Below are positions 57,591-64,000 of a stretch of DNA of 64,000 nucleotides, in pieces. The position numbers and the translations under genes were made by a program. The DNA lies in assembly GCA_949752735.1 (NCBI GenBank), contig OX457039.1, positions 27,086,420 to 27,150,419 on the forward strand, given 5' to 3'. Within the stretch, counting starts at the first letter, position 1; each line of letters starts with the position of its first letter. The stretch comes from Lumbricus terrestris. Taxonomy: Eukaryota > Annelida > Clitellata > Crassiclitellata > Lumbricidae. The notes under the pieces were generated by a model, which ran no database searches, was not told the origin of the DNA, and saw nothing but the letters and a program-made list of their open reading frames with translations.

Positions 57591-58414
57591 AATGACAAAG
57601 GTTGTGATTGGCTAATATTTTCGCCAATCAAAAAGCAAGCCACTCAAAAGCGCGGTATTGATCTAATTTCGGCGAAGGTTTTAAAATTGATGAAGTAAAA
57701 AGTGTTATTAATAATATAAAAAGTCTGAATCATTTCGTTTACTTGTTTACACGCAATTACATGGTTAGTAAGCATCGAATTAGGTTTAAATGCGAAATTT
57801 GGTGCTGTCTTAACGTATGCTCGAAGAATTGTTTCCAAGGGATGACACACCACTCTCGGTCACCTGTACGCTTCTAGCACGGATACATTTTTTGGACGTT
57901 AAGCGGTATTTTACGTTGATAAAATGATAAATTAATACCATTTTTAATGGGGACAACCTGGAACCTGAATCCCCGAAAACGCTGAAAGTACACACATGCC
58001 CGATTTCTGGAAAACGGTTTCATAGAAAGCGGCCGAGCTCCCGAAAAACTATTCAAGAGTTAAATTAAATACACGACATAGTGGTTAGTGTTGTTGATAT
58101 CACAGTTTAGTGTCAACAGATTCGGGTTGCAATTGAGAAAACCGATTTCGGGGATCCGGACGATATTCGTATTGGGCCGTAGTTTATGTTATAAAAACCT
58201 CTGGCTCTTCCTGGCGTAATTGGCACTAATTGCATTTAGAAAATTATTTAGCAGTGTTGGCTAGATTTTTACTGTTGTATTGACAACAGTTATCCGGGAC
58301 ATTTATTCACTTTAAAAGCTGTCAAAACTGTCGAAAGTTTTCTGATATGTCGCATGTTCTCCCTGGGATTATGTTCTACAGACGTTACCATTTGTTTGAC
58401 TTTAGACTTGAAAA

Positions 58415-58578
58415 ATGGCATCAGCGAAGTCGCAACGTGCAAACACATTACAACTGGATGACTTGGTGCTAGCTGCTTCAGAACTCAAGGCCACAGTTGA
58501 TGACAAGACAATTTTGAACACACCTATACCCATTTCAGCATCCACATTTAGACAACCGCTTCAGGAGAAGGAGAATAG
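58415..58578 (+). CDS. second gene, exon 1 (unrecognised protein)
   Basis: The ATG at 58415 in AAAAATGG is a fair Kozak site. It encodes MASAKSQRANTLQLDDLVLA, ASELKATVDDKTILNTPIPI and FRQPLQEKEN. Donor AG followed by GTAGGG, phase 2 out. No signal peptide or domain recognised. Upstream sequence should contain the 5' UTR. Confidence 0.72.
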
Positions 58579-58835
58579 GTAGGGTTTGACAGTTATATGT
58601 GGACTGAATAAGAAACAGGACAATTGTCAAGCATACTGTTGAGCTGCAGTGTTTAATTGAATTTTTCTTTGTCAAAGTTTGGAAATACATTCGTATGGCT
58701 AGTCAAATGTTAAAGTCTAATATACAAGTCTCAGAAGGTGGGTAAAACCAAAGTTTATTTGAGAGTAGTTGTCTGCCTTTTTGTTGCTTACATTTATATT
58801 GTCTCTTGTTAATGTTTCTGCTCCTTGCCTTTTAT

Positions 58836-59420
58836 TCATTCCAAAACTTCACATAGCACCTTTTCAAGTGGCCTTCTCAGTGGCGCTTACAACCAACCAC
58901 AGCTGGAAAGTGTTATTTTGAGAGACTATAAAACAACTTGCGAGTTTAACTGAGGCATCAATCCCACTGCTAGTCGGAGGCCATTCCAGACAGATAGATC
59001 CATAATCAAGAAAGCTTGATGCTGTCTAATAGAAGTTTGAGTTTGTTGGACCAAAGCTTCCCTTACCAAAGAGTTCAATGCACTGTTAGGTCAGAGACAA
59101 GTCGAGAAAGATCAGACAAGTTGGATATCACCCAACCGAAAAAGCAGCGCCAAACAAATTGCAGCAACTTGGTATATGTATTGAGAAACCAGTGAAAGAC
59201 ATCCTGCATATATTCAATGGGAGAAGCATATTAAGGAAGGCGGCTAATTGGGCGAACTGCTGAATGGAGAACTGTATGAAGGCTCCCAATGAGGTCAAGT
59301 ACAATATTATCGAAATTCAGTGATCGATTCTACTATTGACAAAGTCATTCATAAGAGCCGCATCAGCAATATGAGAGAGGTGTATTGTCAGACAACTTGA
59401 GTTGAAGTTATGGAAACAGA
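58836..59420 (+). repeat. dispersed repeat, copy 2
   Basis: ATTCATTCCAAAACTTCACA, then TCTCAGTGGCGCTTACAA, GGAGGCCATTCCAGACAGAT and GA-rich text; same word order as 50130-50360. Confidence 0.4.
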
Positions 59421-59795
59421 TTTGCCACTGGTTTTGCATATGCATGGCAGAGACCTCGTTTATTCTTGAACATGGATCAGCTCAAATCATTTTACCTGAT
59501 TTCTGGTGCATCAAGAGTCTTTAAGTTCAGTCATATGTTCTGCTGCTAAGTGGTGCCAGCAACCGTGATTTCCATCCTGTTTTTAGTGGAGCAGCTGCAC
59601 TTCTTAGGTTGTCTCTCAATCGCTTTTTTGCTACTGACATTGAAATAAACCATGGTCCAGTCAGAGTTCAGAGCGTGGGCGATTAATAGTTTTCGTTGTG
59701 AGCATTCTTTATTTTTTACTTGCCAAAAAAGCGATACTAACTTTTTTTGCAAATCATGTCTGCCGCTGCATAAATTGGCTGTAGAGAGTGTAGGC

Positions 59796-60135
59796 CAGAG
59801 GTTCCCAACCTTTTTTGACTTGAGGGCCACTTTTTCTAAGTTGGAGGACACGAGGGCCACTTTTTCTTAGTTGAAGGGCATTAGGGGACCACAAGGTAAG
59901 AATTGTATTAACTAAAAGCATATAAAATTGTTATAATTGATTCAAACTATAATGTTTGATGTTATTTATCGACGTTAAAATAAAATCATTTGTAATAGAA
60001 AATAATAATGTGTTCTATCCTGTCCAAATTGTTAATTTTTTCATATATTGTTGATAATTCTTTGAGAGATGAGGGCCATTTTCTGAGACCTGGTGGGCCA
60101 CTTTTGGCCCGCGGGCCACGGGTTGGGAACCGCTG
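59796..60135. mobile_element. hAT-like MITE, 340 bp
   Basis: Starts CAGAGGTTCCCAACC, ends GGTTGGGAACCGCTG. Flanked by the exact octamer GTGTAGGC (59788-59795 and 60136-60143). Repeated GAGGGCCACTTTTTCT motifs. Termini like those of Charlie-type hAT elements. Confidence 0.9.
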
Positions 60136-60492
60136 GTGTAGGCTATCTATTGCAGCTCCCAAGTCATGGAAGGTACTGCCTACAACATTAATTTATGGTA
60201 ACAAGCATGTGTTGATTGTATCTTAACAAGCTGATCTGGATATTAACCTGATTATGGTTTTACTTTTTTCGTGCACCACCATACTGTGCATCTGACACAA
60301 TAGATGTGACTGATTACAGTTTAATTTTAAGCGCTGTTCACTGAGTAACCTTAACTTCTTTATAAATTTATTATGCATCATGTGTATCATTTTAGGTGAG
60401 GTTGCAATATTGCAAGGATCCATTCTAAAAGATAGACCATGAGATTAAGTTTTGGTGTCTTCTGACTTTGTTATGTATTTGAACTTATGTTA

Positions 60493-61246
60493 GGCCCAAA
60501 AAAATAATGTTGTGTTTCCGGTAACCCGACCGACCCTCTTTTATTGCCGCGACTCAAATAATTTTGTAAAATATTTTTTATTTTAAAAAAAAGTTAATTA
60601 AAAAAAATTAAATTTTTTATTGACATAATACGGTGACATTGCCTTCCGCATAGAGTTGGATCTTAGGCCAAAAAATTTTGTAACCCGACCAACTCACTTT
60701 TATTGCCGCGACTGGGAAAATTTTGTGGGATTTTTTATTTACAGTGACATTGCCTTAGAGTTTCACGCCTGCCTAACTACTTCCTGGTTGCCAGTCTTGA
60801 GAAACCTCTAGCCTTATCATTCTCACTTGAGCCACCTCTAATGGTGACTAGGGAAAATAAATCTAGCAACCTCTAGGTGTAACTAGTTACTGGCTCGACT
60901 GGCTCGGCCAGTCTGGAACGACCCCTAGCAGTGATGTTCTGTTCGCACTAATCTTCCCCTTCCCTTCCCACTTTATCTTACCAGAAAAGATGTAAACAAA
61001 ATGAAATTAATAGAATTGTTTTCTAGAGCAATTTTAGGTGCAGACAGCCGGGAAATAGGCAGTTTGTACTTGCTTAGAACACGTACTTTGTTACAGCGTG
61101 TACCTTTATGCAAAAAGAGTAGTTGGGTATAATTTGTCGGATAGTCACTGTATAAAATATTTTACCAAAATAAAAATATTTTTCGACCTACCTACCCAAT
61201 TTTTTAGAGCTCTGTTACCGGAAACGCAACATTATTTTTTTTGGCC
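60493..61246. mobile_element. TTA-flanked MITE, 754 bp
   Basis: Long imperfect inverted ends: GGCCCAAAAAAATAATGTTG then TGTTTCCGGTAAC, and the reverse complement at 61205-61246. TTA at 60490-60492 and 61247-61249. Includes an internal duplication of GTAACCCGACC..CTTTTATTGCCGCGACT (60521-60556 and 60680-60715). No ORF. Confidence 0.75.
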
Positions 61247-61423
61247 TTACTGAGATTCTGGTATGTATAATTAAGTTTTTTTTGTAGTGTATCATTGTGA
61301 TTTGTTGAAAAATTAGGCTAGTTATTAAATTTTATTTGTTCACTACAAACTTGCAATAAATCATTTGTGTTTGATAGATGCTTCATTATTAATTCAACAA
61401 GAAATATTTATGTTTGTGTACAG

Positions 61424-61540
61424 TTTAAATTTGTCAGACAATTCATCTTTAAAAGTGTCACAGCTGGCAAGTTTGACAGTTTCGAAAATGTCAGCAGATC
61501 AAAGTCTTTCACTGAGAAATTTTGTGACAGATGAAAACCA
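61424..61540 (+). CDS. second gene, exon 2
   Basis: Acceptor TTTGTGTACAG, donor GTAAGC. Open throughout: LNLSDNSSLKVSQLASLTVS then KMSADQSLSLRNFVTDEN. Phase 2 in and out, so it fits between exons 1 and 3 and could be skipped without a frameshift. Confidence 0.65.
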
Positions 61541-62295
61541 GTAAGCGGCTGTTTTGATTTTGTTGAGACTAGCAATGACACAAATAGCTTTGAGAATAAC
61601 AATACAAGTGGATATAATTTCTTGTTCTTGTTCAACAAATGCATTGTATGACCTTTGTAAACTTCTCTTTGCTACAAGTTTGTTAAATGGTATATTAAGT
61701 TTAGGAGTGTGTAGTCTGTGTACCTTGTTTTAGAGATCCAGGATACCAGCCTTCTATAATATTTTAATAAATTATGCTAACTCTCCTCGTTGCTCTTCTG
61801 GTACTGGTATGATGGTCCTCTGAATTTTGACTATAAAAAAGTTTTGCTCTGTCTAATGTTTAACCCCCAAATAATTATGTATGCCACGTACACCGTGTCA
61901 CAGGTGCTGTATAAGTCGACATTTCATCACAAGATCAATGTGCGATCTGCAGTGTTGTACCCGTATACATTTACTTTTAAAAACTGGACAACTTCGGTTC
62001 TGGTTCGTTGGTCATCTCTTGGGCCGTCATCATGGAGTACTGTTGATCCTAGTGTTTTTCAGCACTTGATCTTCTCAACATGACGTGCATCAGAATTAAA
62101 TAAAATAATACCTTTTAAAATACTTCACAGACTTCCAACAATAACATAAAATTCGCCTGAATGAAAATTAACTGGACTCTGTTATCCATTGCTCTGTTAT
62201 GTGTATCAACTGTATTTCATTTCATTGTACCACGTGTGTAAACCAAAATGCAGTTAGCAATTGGTGAATTAAAGATATGTCTTCTTTGTTTTTAG

Positions 62296-62396
62296 CAGAC
62301 CACAAGAGATTTCTGCTCGTGAAATTCATGGGTCAATTGACAGTATGAATTCAAGTCGGATATCCTGGGGCCTTGTTCCGGAAGAATGTATGGCTG
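62296..62396 (+). CDS. second gene, exon 3
   Basis: Acceptor TTGTTTTTAG, donor GTGTGT. It encodes RPQEISAREIHGSIDSMNSS then RISWGLVPEECMA. Phase 2 in, phase 1 out. Confidence 0.72.
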
Positions 62397-62439
62397 GTGT
62401 GTTTCATTGTGTTCTTCTTTGAAAATTGTATTGTATTTA

Positions 62440-62790
62440 ATCATTTATAAAATGCCTGTAGTAGGATGAACCATTCAGAGGTACTCCCAGAGTGCAAGGC
62501 CATGTGAGAAGAAGTAGGTTTTGAGAAGAGACAAGAAGGAAGAGACACTTTTAAGCCAGACAGAATTGCAGAGCAAACAGAGGGAGAAAATGCACTCCAT
62601 AGAGAACAACCAATTGAGGCTAATGATCAAGACTGAGCCATAGCAATTCTAGAGCAAGGAACCAAGAAGTCAAGGTTGTTTGATGAACAAAGTGGATGAT
62701 GGGAGGAAGCTGAGTGAGAACGAAGTATAACATCAGCAAGATATTTCGTGGCAAGGCACCGCTGAGCCATGTTATTGTAATTCTATTAGT
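62440..62790 (+). repeat. dispersed repeat, copy 3
   Basis: CCATTCAGAGGTACTCCCAG and the GA-rich AGAGGGAGAAAATGC region parallel copies 1 and 2. Confidence 0.4.
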
Positions 62791-63073
62791 GAGCTGGTTA
62801 AACCATATGTAGCTAGTTTCTGTCCTTCTGTTACTGAGTTGTTTTAGTAGATGAAGATCTATTTTCTCAGATATTTTAGTCTCGAGTCAGTCTTTTTATT
62901 CATTGTTGCTTAAACTTTCGTAAAATTATTCATTTTTATTTGGCTTAGACTATAAAGTTTTGAAGAACTGAAATTTCTTGTAATGGTTAAGATTTTGACC
63001 TTCTGATCTATAGTTGTATGGTTTTGCAGCTTTTTATTTTGCTTTTTATGTTTGTGCGTTTGTTTATGGTTAG

Positions 63074-63376
63074 AACTATCAAATGACGAGTTGTTACCCT
63101 CAATGTCAAGTCATATGACATCTTATGCCTCTTCACAAGTGGACATGAGAACAATAGACCTAGCAGAGTCTCGTGTACTATCGGTGTCTTCTTCGTCAGT
63201 TGTCTCATCCAGAGCAAGCACGGTTTGTGACGTTGGTCACATGAACAAAACTGCAAAATCGGAAAGTTCAACTCTGTCAACTTCCAGTGCAATGCCTCAG
63301 AGTCACCAGGGTGGATGTTCATTTGGCCCTTCTGGTGCAGTACAGTCCAGTAAATCACCATCTCTCTCAGTCAAAG
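63074..63376 (+). CDS. second gene, exon 4 (serine-rich)
   Basis: Acceptor TTATGGTTAG, donor AAAG followed by GTGATA. It encodes LSNDELLPSMSSHMTSYASS, then SVSSSSVVSSRASTVCD and GAVQSSKSPSLSVK. About a third of residues are serine; likely disordered and phosphorylated. Phase 1 in and out. Confidence 0.72.
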
Positions 63377-64000
63377 GTGATAACCTCATGATGTTAGGTT
63401 TACATCTGCTATAATGTGGGTCCGGTTCTCATTTTCATGCTTTTGTAATGATATTGTAAGAACTTTGGGTATTTTCACGCAGAGTTGTATTTTTGATGTG
63501 ATACCTTTTGAGTTGTTTTTCTCTAATCATTTTGTTTTTGCTCATGTTTCACATAGGACGTCATAGGCGTCTGTTTATTTCTTTAATTTTGAAAGGTGAA
63601 AAGAGTAGGCCAGACAGCTGTGCGATAATTACTCTGCCATATTGTTGTCATTTACTCTTTATCATTTTTCATTTACTATCACTGTAATTGATTGCGACAT
63701 GAATGGTTGTTGTCTGTAAGGTTGTTTGCTAGCAGTAGATTTGGTCTATACTGAATTGAGATGGTGAAAAGGTGTAAAGTAAATATACTGAGGTCATTGA
63801 CTTTCATTGTTTCTAAGGACTTCATTGGCCATTGGCTTTCAGTGCTCAAAATGGTATACAGAGTTGACTGGTCATTAATAGCGGAGGTCAGCAGCTTGAA
63901 GTCCTGTTTTTTTACAAATTTTTTTAGAGCTATTGAAAACAATGTTGCTGTGGGTAGGTCGTAATGACGTTGGTTGTATTATTGTAGGAGGAGTTGTGGC
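63377..64000 (+). other. second gene, intron 4 and possible next exon start
   Basis: AT-rich. At the very end TTATTATTGTAG followed by GAGGAGTTGTGGC (from 63988) is a plausible acceptor in the right phase. The gene runs out of the window. Confidence 0.35.

Larger units (their letters stand above)
55691..58414. other. intergenic region
   Basis: Between the cadherin and the second gene. Holds the MITE at 56329-56507 and SINE sequence at 56951-57165 and 57350-57590. The promoter of the second gene should lie in 57600-58414, but no core element is clear. Confidence 0.5.
58579..61423. other. second gene, intron 1
   Basis: Holds the dispersed repeat at 58836-59420, the MITE at 59796-60135 and the element at 60493-61246. 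Confidence 0.6.

Overview
This is an AT-rich, intron-dense animal genome window. It is dominated by one plus-strand gene of about 48.7 kb (4078-52758) encoding a type III (non-chordate) classical cadherin. I can place 34 exons. They encode about 13 cadherin (EC) repeats, then a membrane-proximal NC / EGF / laminin-G / EGF / laminin-G / EGF block, one membrane helix, and a cytoplasmic tail with recognisable p120-catenin and beta-catenin binding regions. This architecture is known from echinoderms, hemichordates and protostomes and is absent from vertebrate classical cadherins. With the style of the interspersed repeats it suggests a marine invertebrate, most likely ambulacrarian (echinoderm or hemichordate). 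That organism call is inference.

Layout. 1-4077: intron or intergenic DNA with a small foldback element (1297-2010) and a Tc1 element whose inverted arms are extended (2721-3982). 4078-20429: cadherin exons 1-11, with LINE, SINE, hAT and foldback insertions in the introns. 16120-19638 is a hAT transposon that has itself received a LINE and a second hAT-like MITE. 20856-30554: a weak exon 12, then a 7.5-kb giant inverted-repeat element (21819-29352), then exon 13. At least one EC segment is missing from my model here. 30979-52758: exons 14-34, running in phase to the stop codon. 52759 to about 55690: probable long 3' UTR. 55690-58414: intergenic, with a hAT-like MITE and a tRNA-derived SINE. 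58415 to the window end: the first exons of a second plus-strand gene encoding a serine-rich, probably disordered protein that I do not recognise.

How it works together. The cadherin would mediate calcium-dependent cell adhesion and link to actin through beta-catenin and alpha-catenin. The exon phases agree at every junction except across the giant palindrome. The other sequences are almost all transposable elements and tandem repeats in introns, many with clean target-site duplications that fix their borders to the base. No bacterial-type features (operons, CRISPR arrays, ribosome-binding sites) are present.
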